A DNA stretch of 26,739 nucleotides from UBA10002 sp964373775 (GTDB taxonomy: Bacteria; Patescibacteriota; Minisyncoccia; Phycocordibacterales; UBA10002), in assembly GCA_964373775.1 (NCBI GenBank), contig CAYJWA010000004.1:1-26739 (forward strand), given 5' to 3'. The notes beneath the pieces were generated by a model. That model saw only the letters and a program-made list of their open reading frames with translations, did not search any database and had not been told where the DNA came from. Within the stretch, counting starts at the first letter, position 1; each line of letters opens with the position of its first letter. This document shows, in pieces, positions 19,871 to 26,739 of this stretch. A program made the position numbers and the translations under genes.

Positions 19871-21583
19871 ATGACTCTTCTTGAATCACTGATTGAAAAA
19901 GGAATCATCGCAAAAGGCGATGTCGCGGGGCTTGAAGCGAGTGCCCGTTCCCTCGGGGGCGATATGGAGACCGCGCTTCGAAACAGCGGGGTTTCCGCGC
20001 GCGACATTGCAGACGCGCAAGCGGATGTATTCAGAGTTCCCGCGCGCGGTCTGGAAGGAGTGGATGTTCCGTTTGAAGTCTTGAAGCTTGTGCCGGAGGA
20101 GTCCGCATCGTATTACCGGTTTATTCCTTTGGCGCTTCGCGACGGGGCTTTGGAGATGGGAATGGTTGACCCGGAAGACACTTCTGCGCGGGATGCGGTC
20201 GCGTTTATCGCTTCTAAACTGGGGTTCCCGTACAAGATCTTTCTTATTTCTCAGGCGGATTTTGAGCGGGTTCTCTCTTCGTATAAAGGGCTGACCGGCG
20301 AGGTGACAAAGGCGCTTACAGAGCTTGAGACCGAGCTTGTTTCTGAAGAGGAAGTGGCAAGCGCGAAGCCCGCACCGTCTCCGGAGAGAGAGACGCACAT
20401 TGTGGAGGAGGCGCCGGTAACGAAGATCGTTGCGACCCTTCTCCACTATGCGACGGAGGGAAACGCCTCTGATATTCACATTGAGCATATGGGCGGAGAG
20501 GTGCGGGTGCGGTTCCGCGTGGACGGCGTTCTCGCCACCTCGCTCCTTCTTCCCGGGAAAGTGCATGCCGCGGTTGTGGCGCGCATCAAGATTCTTTCCA
20601 ATATGCGCCTGGACGAGAAACGCAAGCCCCAGGACGGCCGTTTCAGCGCCCGCATTGAGGGGAGGAGCATTGATTTTCGGGTTTCCACTTTTCCGGCGTA
20701 CTACGGCGAGAAAGTTGAGATGCGGATTCTGGATACGGAGAAGGGGGTCAAACCGCTTTCCGGGATGGGATTCTCAGAGCGCAATCTCTCTTTAATCCGC
20801 GAAGCGCTCAAGCGCCCCTACGGCATGGTGCTTCTCTCGGGTCCCACGGGAAGCGGCAAGTCCACGACGCTCTACGCAATGCTCAATGAAATTGACCGGG
20901 AGAAGTTCAATGTGCTCTCGCTGGAGGACCCGGTGGAGTACAACATTCCGGGTATGAGCCAGTCCCAGATTCGTCCCGAGATCGGTTACACTTTTGCGAC
21001 AGGGTTGCGCAGCATCTTGCGGCAGGACCCGGATGTGATTATGGTCGGCGAGATTCGCGACAAGGAGACCGCCCAGCTTGCGGTGCAGGCCGCGCTCACC
21101 GGGCACTTGGTGTTTTCCACCATTCACACGAACAATGCGGTCGGCGTCATCCCGCGGCTCATTGATATGGGCGTGGACCCGTTCCTCATTGCGCCGACTC
21201 TGATTCTCGCTATGGCACAGCGGCTCGTTCAGCTTATCTGTCCCGGAAGCGGAGCACCCACTCCGGTTACGGGAAGCATCAAAGGAATGATTGATAAGCA
21301 GTTTGCCGACCTCTCTCCCGAATACCGCCGCCTGGTTCCCGATGTCAAAGAAGTTCTCCAGATTTCCCCGACTTCGGATTGCCCGAAAGGCACGCGGGGC
21401 CGTACGGCGGTCTTTGAGGCGCTCTTTATGGACAAAGAATTGGAGCAGGTTATTCTCCGAAATCCGGCAGAAGCAGAGGTACTTCGCGTGGCGCGCAAAC
21501 AGGGAATGTTCACCATGAAGGAAGACGCTATTTTCAAGGCGTTCCGCAAGGAGATTCCGTGGGAAGAAGTGAACAAGCTATAA
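19871..21583 (+). CDS. pilB: Type IV pilus extension ATPase PilB
   Basis: A 570-residue hexameric ATPase (GspE/PilB family) that powers pilin polymerisation. The N-terminal MshE-N/GSPII_E-like domain is followed by the ATPase core: DGRFSARIEGRSIDFRVSTFP, Walker A GPTGSGKST (324-332), the Asp box LEDPVEYNIPGMSQSQI, Walker B DVIMVGEIRD (388-397) and the His box TGHLVFSTIHTNNA. The zinc-binding four-cysteine motif is reduced to two: C457 in LICPGSG and C504 in SDCPKG. The GTRGRTAVFEAL end is normal. The ATG at 19871 is six bases after an extended -10 box, so pilB has its own start within the cassette. Confidence 0.95.
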   Translation: MTLLESLIEKGIIAKGDVAGLEASARSLGGDMETALRNSGVSARDIADAQADVFRVPARGLEGVDVPFEVLKLVPEESASYYRFIPLALRDGALEMGMVDPEDTSARDAVAFIASKLGFPYKIFLISQADFERVLSSYKGLTGEVTKALTELETELVSEEEVASAKPAPSPERETHIVEEAPVTKIVATLLHYATEGNASDIHIEHMGGEVRVRFRVDGVLATSLLLPGKVHAAVVARIKILSNMRLDEKRKPQDGRFSARIEGRSIDFRVSTFPAYYGEKVEMRILDTEKGVKPLSGMGFSERNLSLIREALKRPYGMVLLSGPTGSGKSTTLYAMLNEIDREKFNVLSLEDPVEYNIPGMSQSQIRPEIGYTFATGLRSILRQDPDVIMVGEIRDKETAQLAVQAALTGHLVFSTIHTNNAVGVIPRLIDMGVDPFLIAPTLILAMAQRLVQLICPGSGAPTPVTGSIKGMIDKQFADLSPEYRRLVPDVKEVLQISPTSDCPKGTRGRTAVFEALFMDKELEQVILRNPAEAEVLRVARKQGMFTMKEDAIFKAFRKEIPWEEVNKL

Positions 21584-21590
21584 GAAGAGC

Positions 21591-21692
21591 AATTGACCTA
21601 ATTATTCTAATTATTCTAATTATTTTAATTGACCTAAATTGGACATTGAGTATTGGTATTTCCTTAGAATAATTGTCAGAGTGAATTAGGTC
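21591..21692. repeat. AT-rich inverted repeat between pilB and the restriction-modification pair
   Basis: GACCTAATTATTCTAA (21595-21610) is mirrored by TTAGAATAATT (21664-21674) and AATTAGGTC (21684-21692). ATTATTCTA is repeated in tandem at the left end. The same ATTATTCTAATTATTCTAAT string recurs at 24011-24030 on the far side of the restriction-modification genes and the receiver. Confidence 0.7.
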
Positions 21693-21777
21693 ATTAAAGT
21701 TGTCAGTAAGAATAAGAAAGGACCAATTCGTTCTTTTTCTTACTTTAATCTTACAACTTAAATCTTTAATCTGCAGA

Positions 21778-21786
21778 TGCTATACT
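21778..21786 (+). promoter_or_regulatory. Extended -10 promoter, leaderless, for the methyltransferase
   Basis: TGc-TATACT (21778-21786), six bases, ATG at 21793. It moves the methyltransferase start 31 codons inside the longest frame. Confidence 0.7.
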
Positions 21787-21792
21787 ATCGTT

Positions 21793-22797
21793 ATGGCAGT
21801 TCTATCTTACAGACCGTCTTTTATTGAAATACAAAACGCCTTTGATTGGAATTGGGATACGATGACCGTACAATCTTTTGCGCATCGCAAGAGGGAGTTT
21901 TTGAAGCACCTCCAAAGTCCAAGCGGGAAGACAAAGTATAAACGGTATACAGGCGCGCCGATTAGATACGCTGGCGGGAAAAGCCTTGCGGTTGGTTTGG
22001 TTGTGGAACGAATACCCGATAACACAACACGGGTTGTTTCGCCGTTTCTTGGTGGCGGCTCAGTGGAGGTGGCAATAGCCGCAGAATTGAATTTACCGGT
22101 TATCGGATATGATATTTTTGATATTCTCATAAATTATTGGCAGATTCAGTTGAAAAACCCTAATGTGTTATACGAGCGACTACTTGATTTTGAGCCGACG
22201 AGAGAAGGTTTTAGACAAGCCAAAGAACGATTAAAGAAACATTGGGAGAAAATAGAAAAACTGGGAAAGTTTGATTTAGCCGCTTACTACTATTTTAACC
22301 ACAATACCTCTTATGGGCCGCACTTTCTCGGTTGGCCATCAAGTGTTTATTTACAAAGGGAAAGATACCGGACAATGCTGGAGAAAGTCCGGGACTTCCG
22401 AGCTGACACATTGCAAGTTGAATGCGCTCGTTTTGAAGAAATAATGCCAAAACATAAAAACGATTTTCTCTATTGCGACCCCCCTTATTATTTAGATGGT
22501 GATAGTAAAACATTTGTCGGTCTTTATCCGCATCGAAATTTCCCAATCCATCACAATGGCTTTAAGCACGAATTGTTGCGTGATTTATTGTTGGCGCATA
22601 AAGGCGGTTTTGTTTTGTCATACAATGATTGCTCTATGATTAGAAAATGGTATAAAGATTTCGATATGATAACTCCGTCTTGGCAATATACTTTTAGTCA
22701 AGGGGATACCCGTATTGGCGAAAACCGAAAAAGAGACAACAATGGAAGTTATGTTAAAAAGTCGCACGAATTATTAATTTGGAAACTGCCGAAATGA
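21793..22797 (+). CDS. DNA adenine methyltransferase, D12/Dam class (type II modification)
   Basis: A 334-residue N6-adenine methyltransferase. The AdoMet motif I is SPFLGGGSVE (83-92), preceded by PIRYAGGKSLAV (56-67), and catalytic motif IV is CDPPYY (228-233); this order matches the D12 (Dam-like) class. The frame is open to 21700, but those residues read as repeat text, and the extended -10 box fixes ATG 21793. It overlaps the next gene by four bases (ATGA), as in modification-restriction pairs, so its role is to protect host DNA from the partner nuclease. Target sequence is unknown. The coding DNA is more AT-rich than pilB or pilT, consistent with insertion into the pilus cassette. Confidence 0.9.
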   Translation: MAVLSYRPSFIEIQNAFDWNWDTMTVQSFAHRKREFLKHLQSPSGKTKYKRYTGAPIRYAGGKSLAVGLVVERIPDNTTRVVSPFLGGGSVEVAIAAELNLPVIGYDIFDILINYWQIQLKNPNVLYERLLDFEPTREGFRQAKERLKKHWEKIEKLGKFDLAAYYYFNHNTSYGPHFLGWPSSVYLQRERYRTMLEKVRDFRADTLQVECARFEEIMPKHKNDFLYCDPPYYLDGDSKTFVGLYPHRNFPIHHNGFKHELLRDLLLAHKGGFVLSYNDCSMIRKWYKDFDMITPSWQYTFSQGDTRIGENRKRDNNGSYVKKSHELLIWKLPK

Positions 22798-23570
22798 GGA
22801 AAAAGCGCGCGCTTACAACTGAAGGAGCGAGAGCGGTGCGCAAAAAAGGATATGACGATGCGCTTGAATTTGCATTAGCCATTGGTCTTGCCAGCGACTA
22901 CAAAAACGACCCTCAAGCCAAAAAAGATGTTATTGACCCTTCCGGCGATGCCCACTCTGTTAAGAGTGGTGAAAAGAAATGGCAGGCATTTCTTTATGGG
23001 CTTGGGCGTTTTGAAACAGACCACGCCTTTATTGTTATGAATGGTATCGGGGCTTTGCTCGCAGAATGTATCAATGCGTTTCCTTTAACTTATGACGAAT
23101 ATAGAAGGGACAAAATCGCCGCGAAAGAACGGTTGCGTATCCCGATGGTAAAACTGTCCGAAAAATTGCAGGAGAAGCCACGGCTGAAAGCATTTCTCAA
23201 TAAGTCCTTATTTAATGGAGGAGAAGTGAATTATTTGACCGTCAAACAAAACGGGGTATTCCATGTTTTCTTGAATAGAGATGTGGTTGATGTGCTTGGT
23301 GACAATGCGGAAGTTTGCAACTCCAGGGCCATTGCGGCGGGGCAAATGCCGGAGCAAAAAGTTTTACTTCGATACGGTGGCAAAAATCTTGGAGAATTAG
23401 AAATGAGAAACGATAGCGAAATACATTATCGAGAAGTGAGGTTCAATATGATAAAGCCCAAAGTGATGGAAGTATTGTTTGCGAAGATTTCTATGGCGAA
23501 GAAATTGAGCGAAAAGGTATTGATATATGGCAACGCTTCACGACGATTTGGTCGTTGGTATACGCAATGA
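22794..23570 (+). CDS. Probable type II restriction endonuclease
   Basis: A 258-residue protein directly after the methyltransferase. The start ATG 22794 overlaps its stop by four bases; a TTG at 22779 in frame is less likely. Residues 46-69, VIDPSGDAHSVKSGEKKWQA and FLYG, resemble the catalytic region of restriction enzymes, with D48 and the SVK triad (S55, V56, K57) as a PD-(D/E)XK-type site in which the acid is replaced. The N-terminus is basic. The rest has no familiar domain. The endonuclease role is inferred from pairing with the methyltransferase plus the HSVKSGxKKWQ motif. A solitary methyltransferase with an unrelated neighbour is the alternative. Confidence 0.72.
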   Translation: MRKKRALTTEGARAVRKKGYDDALEFALAIGLASDYKNDPQAKKDVIDPSGDAHSVKSGEKKWQAFLYGLGRFETDHAFIVMNGIGALLAECINAFPLTYDEYRRDKIAAKERLRIPMVKLSEKLQEKPRLKAFLNKSLFNGGEVNYLTVKQNGVFHVFLNRDVVDVLGDNAEVCNSRAIAAGQMPEQKVLLRYGGKNLGELEMRNDSEIHYREVRFNMIKPKVMEVLFAKISMAKKLSEKVLIYGNASRRFGRWYTQ

Positions 23571-23600
23571 TTTTAGCGTCTCCCGTATTTTATGTTGCAA

Positions 23601-23609
23601 TGATATACT
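23601..23609 (+). promoter_or_regulatory. Extended -10 promoter, leaderless, for the receiver gene
   Basis: TGa-TATACT (23601-23609), six bases, ATG at 23616. It also separates receiver expression from the restriction-modification pair. Confidence 0.68.
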
Positions 23610-23615
23610 GTTGTT

Positions 23616-24011
23616 ATGTCTGACACTAAAAAATCAATAGTGCTGCTCGTGGATGACGATGAGTTTCTCGTGAATATGTACATCACGAAGTTTCAGAACG
23701 CCGGCTTTGAAATCGTGGGAGCGGGGAGCGGGTCCGCGGCGCTTCAAAAATTACGCGATGGATTGGCGCCCGATGTTTTGCTTGTTGATATCGTCATGCC
23801 GGCTATGGACGGCATAGAGTTTGTGCGGCGCGTCCGCGCCGAGAAACTGGCGGAAAAAGCCGCCTGTATTTTTCTGACAAATCAGGGACAGCCATCTGAA
23901 ATTGAGCGCGCCAAGAAGGCGGGCACGGACGGCTATATCGTCAAGGCATCCATCATTCCGTCTGAAGTGGTGGCGGTCGTTCGCCGCATTTTGTCCAAGA
24001 GGACAAAATAA
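23616..24011 (+). CDS. Single-domain response regulator (CheY/PilG-like receiver)
   Basis: A 131-residue stand-alone receiver. The acidic triad DDD (13-15), phosphoacceptor D58 (LLVDIVMPAMDG), T88 (FLTNQ) and K110 (IVKAS) are all present, so it should be phosphorylated by a histidine kinase and undergo the usual switch. There is no output domain, so it acts by protein contact. Between pilB and pilT it most likely tunes pilus motor choice, as PilG/PilH do elsewhere; this is inference. No kinase gene lies in the window. Confidence 0.9.
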   Translation: MSDTKKSIVLLVDDDEFLVNMYITKFQNAGFEIVGAGSGSAALQKLRDGLAPDVLLVDIVMPAMDGIEFVRRVRAEKLAEKAACIFLTNQGQPSEIERAKKAGTDGYIVKASIIPSEVVAVVRRILSKRTK

Positions 24012-24062
24012 TTATTCTAATTATTCTAATTAACCTATAGAGTAATTAGAATAATTAGGTTA
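24008..24062. repeat. Inverted repeat between the receiver gene and pilT
   Basis: AATTATTCTAATTA (24019-24032) and TAATTAGAATAATT (24043-24056) are perfect 14-base arms; AACCTA and TTAGGTT extend the symmetry. The left arm matches the tandem ATTATTCTA units at 21598-21630. Confidence 0.75.
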
Positions 24063-24073
24063 ATTGTTGTGTT

Positions 24074-25132
24074 ATGTCCAAAGAATTATTGAACAACCTC
24101 ATAGAAGACACTCTCCGTGAGGGAGCGTCCGACCTACACCTTTTGGCGGGGCGGCATCCGGTGATTCGCGTCTCCGGGACCCTCATTCCTCTGGTGAAGC
24201 GCCCTATTCTTTCGCGCGACGGCACCGCGGCATTTCTCCGCGAGTTTCTCTCGGAAGACGACGAAAAACTTTTTGCGGAACAGAAGGAGATTGATTTTTC
24301 CTATAGTTATCAGGAGACCGCTCGCTTTCGCGGCAACGGGTATCTTGAGAAGGGAAATGTCGGCATTGCGCTCCGCCTCATCCCGCGCAAAATCCGCTCG
24401 CTGGAAGAACTTGCGCTCCCGTCCGCCCTTGAAGCATTTGCGAAGAAGAGGCAGGGGTTTTTCCTCGTGGTGGGTCCAATGGGGCACGGCAAGTCAACCA
24501 CTCTTGCCTCGCTCATTGAATTGATTAACCAGACGCGCGCGGAGCACATTATGACGATTGAGGATCCGATTGAGTATATGTATGAAGAAAAACTCTCCAT
24601 CATTGACCAGCGGGAGGTGCGTAGAGACACAAAGGACTTTCACACCGCGCTTACCTCAATGTTCCGTGAGGATGTCAATGTCGGTCTTATCGGCGAGATG
24701 CGGGATATTGAGACCATCAGCGCCGCGGTAACAGCCGCGGAGACCGGACACCTTATTTTTTCTACGCTCCATACGAACAGCGCCGCAGATACCCTAAACC
24801 GCATCATTGACATCTTTCCGCCGGGCCAGCAGGAGCAGATTCGGCTACAGCTTGCGGGTACGCTCACCGGCATCTTCTCGCAGCGGCTCATCCCGCGCAT
24901 CCCGGGCGGACTCATCCCCGCCTATGAATTGCTGATTGCAAACAGCGCGGTGGCGAATCTCATTCGCGAGAAGCGCACGCATGAGATTAACACGGTCATA
25001 GAGACGGGACTGGAGCAGGGAATGATTGATATGAACCGCTCGCTCGCGGAACTCGTGCGGCGCGGAGAGATTACGCCTGAAAATGCGCTTGCGTACTCGC
25101 CCAACCCGCAGATATTGCATCGGCTCTTATGA
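24074..25132 (+). CDS. pilT: Type IV pilus retraction ATPase PilT
   Basis: A 352-residue hexameric ATPase that depolymerises pili. It begins with the family's LNNLIEDTLREGASDLHLLAG. Walker A is GPMGHGKST (134-142), a variant of GPTGSGKST. The Asp box IEDPIEYMYEEKLSIIDQREV, Walker B NVGLIGEMRDIET, the His box ETGHLIFSTLHTNSA and the AIRNLIRE-like VANLIREKR, needed for retraction, are present. Length matches the family. It lies after the receiver, with a palindromic repeat between. Confidence 0.94.
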   Translation: MSKELLNNLIEDTLREGASDLHLLAGRHPVIRVSGTLIPLVKRPILSRDGTAAFLREFLSEDDEKLFAEQKEIDFSYSYQETARFRGNGYLEKGNVGIALRLIPRKIRSLEELALPSALEAFAKKRQGFFLVVGPMGHGKSTTLASLIELINQTRAEHIMTIEDPIEYMYEEKLSIIDQREVRRDTKDFHTALTSMFREDVNVGLIGEMRDIETISAAVTAAETGHLIFSTLHTNSAADTLNRIIDIFPPGQQEQIRLQLAGTLTGIFSQRLIPRIPGGLIPAYELLIANSAVANLIREKRTHEINTVIETGLEQGMIDMNRSLAELVRRGEITPENALAYSPNPQILHRLL

Positions 25133-25142
25133 AACAATTTCG

Positions 25143-25302
25143 AATTAGGACTTACGCGCTTGGTCTGAATTCTCCCTTAATAAAAGGGAGTACACATCAG
25201 GGGGAGGGATTTTGGGCTCTGGTATAAAGGCGAAATCCCCCGCCTTTCAGTCACCCCCTTTAAGAAAGGGGGAATAAAACCCCAAACGCGTAAGTCCTAA
25301 TT
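25143..25302. mobile_element. MITE-like element with 16-bp terminal inverted repeats
   Basis: A 160-base element with perfect ends AATTAGGACTTACGCG (25143-25158) and CGCGTAAGTCCTAATT (25287-25302). Inside are two more hairpins, CTCCCTT-AATAA-AAGGGAG (25172-25190) and CCCCCTTT-AAG-AAAGGGGG (25255-25272), and GGGGGAGGGATTT faces AAATCCCCCGCC. There is no ORF of note and no clear target duplication. Terminal repeats plus no coding capacity fit a MITE moved by a transposase elsewhere. A relative lies in tdh (10200-10390). Confidence 0.8.
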
Positions 25303-25341
25303 TGGTATTTTTAGATGGTAGGTGTTTGAGATTCGATATGT

Positions 25342-26547
25342 ATGCTTTTTAACTACTCTGCTCTTGATTCCTCCGGTCGCTTTGTGTCGGGCTCCATTGA
25401 CGCTATCTCCAGCGAGGTCGCGGTACAGGCGCTTCAGAGGCGGGGACTCACGCTTCAGACCATCGCGGCGGCAAGCGAAGTGCCGTTTTGGGCGCGGGAT
25501 ATCGCGTTCTTCCGGCGCGTGAGGCCCAAGGATGTGGTCATTCTCTCGCGCCAGCTCGCCACGCTTTTTGGAGCGCAGATATCCGCGCTCCGCATCTTTC
25601 GCCTCCTCGCCGCAGAGGCAGAGCGGCCGCTTCTTGGAACCACGCTTCTTGCCATCGCGGATGATTTGCAGGCCGGCTCGTCCATTGCAAAGTCGCTCGG
25701 TAAACATCCCGCGGTTTTTTCCCGCTTTTATGTGGGGATGGTCCATTCCGGAGAAGAGACCGGAAAGCTTGACCGCACTTTCCTCTTCCTCGCCGATTAT
25801 CTGGAGCGGATGTATGAGGTTTCGTCTCGCGCGAAGAATGCTCTTATCTATCCTCTCTTTGTGATTATCACTTTTATCGCAGTCATGGTTTTGATGCTCA
25901 CGACCGTGATTCCGAGCGTGAGCACGGTGCTTGTGGAATCAGGAGCAGTGATTCCGGCGGCCACGCGCGTCATTCTCGGTGTTAGTTTTTTCTTCGTCCA
26001 CTACGGGTGGTTTCTTCTTATCGTGGTTATTCTCGGCGCTCTCGCGGTGTGGCGGTTCTCTAAAAATCCGGAGGGACGTTATGCGCTCGCGCGGTTTATT
26101 GCCCGTACGCCTTATCTTGGAGAATTGTTCCGTAAGCTCTATCTTTCCCGCATTGCCGATACATTGCATACCCAGCTTTCTTCCGCTATTCCGATTCTGC
26201 AGGCGCTTGAGACCACGGGAGATGCGGTGGGAAATGCTGTCTTTGAAGATGCCCTTCGCGTTACCGCTGTCTCCGTGCGCGAAGGCGCCTCGGTCTCTGA
26301 TGCGTTTGCGCGAAGCGGAGCTTTCCCCGGAATTATGGTGCAGATGATTAAAGTGGGGGAGGAGTCGGGAGAACTCGGCTCTATCTTGGAGACCCTCGGG
26401 CGTTTTTACCGGCGTGAGGTGGACAATGCCGTGGACCGGCTCGTTTCTTTGATTGAGCCAGTGTTGATTATTGCGCTCGGTCTCGGTGTCGGGTTTCTCC
26501 TTGCCGCGGTCCTCATCCCGATTTACAGCATTGTGGGAGGGGGGTGA
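25342..26547 (+). CDS. pilC: Type IV pilus inner-membrane platform protein PilC
   Basis: A 401-residue GspF/PilC family protein, the membrane platform that couples PilB and PilT to pilin assembly. Two cytoplasmic T2SSF domains are seen: one with FSRFYVGMVHSGEETGKLDRTF (about residue 130), the second with GIMVQMIKVGEESGELGSILE (about residue 330). Membrane helices are ALIYPLFVIITFIAVMVLMLTTVIP, WFLLIVVILGALAV and LIEPVLIIALGLGVGFLLAAVLIPIY. Full length; it begins FNYSALDSSGRFVSGSIDA as expected. Last gene of the cassette here; pilin and prepilin peptidase genes are not in the window. Confidence 0.95.
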   Translation: MLFNYSALDSSGRFVSGSIDAISSEVAVQALQRRGLTLQTIAAASEVPFWARDIAFFRRVRPKDVVILSRQLATLFGAQISALRIFRLLAAEAERPLLGTTLLAIADDLQAGSSIAKSLGKHPAVFSRFYVGMVHSGEETGKLDRTFLFLADYLERMYEVSSRAKNALIYPLFVIITFIAVMVLMLTTVIPSVSTVLVESGAVIPAATRVILGVSFFFVHYGWFLLIVVILGALAVWRFSKNPEGRYALARFIARTPYLGELFRKLYLSRIADTLHTQLSSAIPILQALETTGDAVGNAVFEDALRVTAVSVREGASVSDAFARSGAFPGIMVQMIKVGEESGELGSILETLGRFYRREVDNAVDRLVSLIEPVLIIALGLGVGFLLAAVLIPIYSIVGGG

Positions 26548-26739
26548 TACAGGGAACATGAAATATGGAACATGAAATATCAGAGTAGGTTTTCATAGTA
26601 GATACGTTTAACGAATAGCGGTAGATACACTTGACGAATGGTGCACACGAATTTTAGGAAGGCGTACACGAATGGGGGACACCTTGCGCTCCCTGCCTGC
26701 GCCGAGGCTTCGGCAGGCAGGCTGCGCAGGGTCATTCGG
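26548..26739. repeat. Repeat-rich region after pilC
   Basis: GGAACATGAAATAT is repeated exactly in tandem (26553-26580). Next come TAGATAC...GACGAAT units about 23 bases apart and GAAT units (26604-26675). Then a GC-rich hairpin, CTGCCTGCGCCGA facing TCGGCAGGCAG (about 26692-26720), within TGCGCTCCCTGCC ... GCGCAGGGTCA, a relative of the pilM-pilN gap element at 17841-17892. No gene is seen. Confidence 0.7.

Overview
The window looks like a chromosomal scaffold piece from a Candidatus Patescibacteria (CPR) bacterium, probably of the Parcubacteria group. This is inferred from gene content: a compact PilM-PilN-PilO-short PilP-PilB-PilT-PilC type IV pilus cassette without a PilQ secretin gene, short genes with almost no Shine-Dalgarno sites, a PilT with a GPMGHGKST P-loop, and many repeat-derived segments. 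TAA, TAG and TGA all end clear genes, so nothing points to a recoded stop. A run of 100 N at 4352-4451 is flanked by 55 identical bases on both sides, so it is an unmerged contig overlap and not missing sequence.

Layout. 60-2744: a PP2C-type phosphatase broken by an in-frame TAG, tRNA-Ile(UAU), an AT-rich island with one intact and one decayed unknown gene, an autoregulated-looking ribbon-helix-helix gene, a DUF433 gene and a membrane-protein remnant. 2926-5930 (minus): recG, swollen to about 949 residues by several in-frame inserts, one of which is a complete GxxExxY (PD-(D/E)XK) nuclease-like domain between helicase motifs II and III. 5996-8217: inositol-monophosphatase-like protein, GNAT acetyltransferase and YvcK. 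8377-11122 (minus): kbl and tdh, the two-step threonine to glycine plus acetyl-CoA pathway. 11170-13716 (minus): aspartyl protease, DUF5678 protein and glmS. 13853-16244: an unknown gene with its own terminator, a DoxX-like membrane protein, tRNA-Ser(GCU) with a 64-bp duplicate enclosing a GIY-YIG ORF, and comF. 16341-26547 (plus): the pilus cassette, interrupted between pilB and pilT by a type II restriction-modification pair and a CheY-like receiver.

The most striking feature is the repeat biology. Nearly every intergenic gap is built of short tandem units (9-14 bp) and long, often perfect, palindromes. The same kinds of repeats also lie in frame inside recG (at least five places), tdh, kbl, glmS, pilM and pilN, as extra loops in otherwise conserved proteins. 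One family is an array of GCGGA-containing 10-11-bp units; another is a hairpin element shared between the pilT-pilC gap and the tdh coding region. The GxxExxY insert in recG is bounded on both sides by the GCGGA arrays, suggesting a mobile cassette that survives by being translated within its host gene.

A second theme is promoter architecture. Six genes (DUF433, DUF5678, pilM, pilB, the methyltransferase and the receiver) have an extended -10 box, TGn followed by TAT(A/T)(C/T/A)T, exactly six bases before the ATG. This predicts transcription starting at or next to the start codon, meaning leaderless mRNAs.
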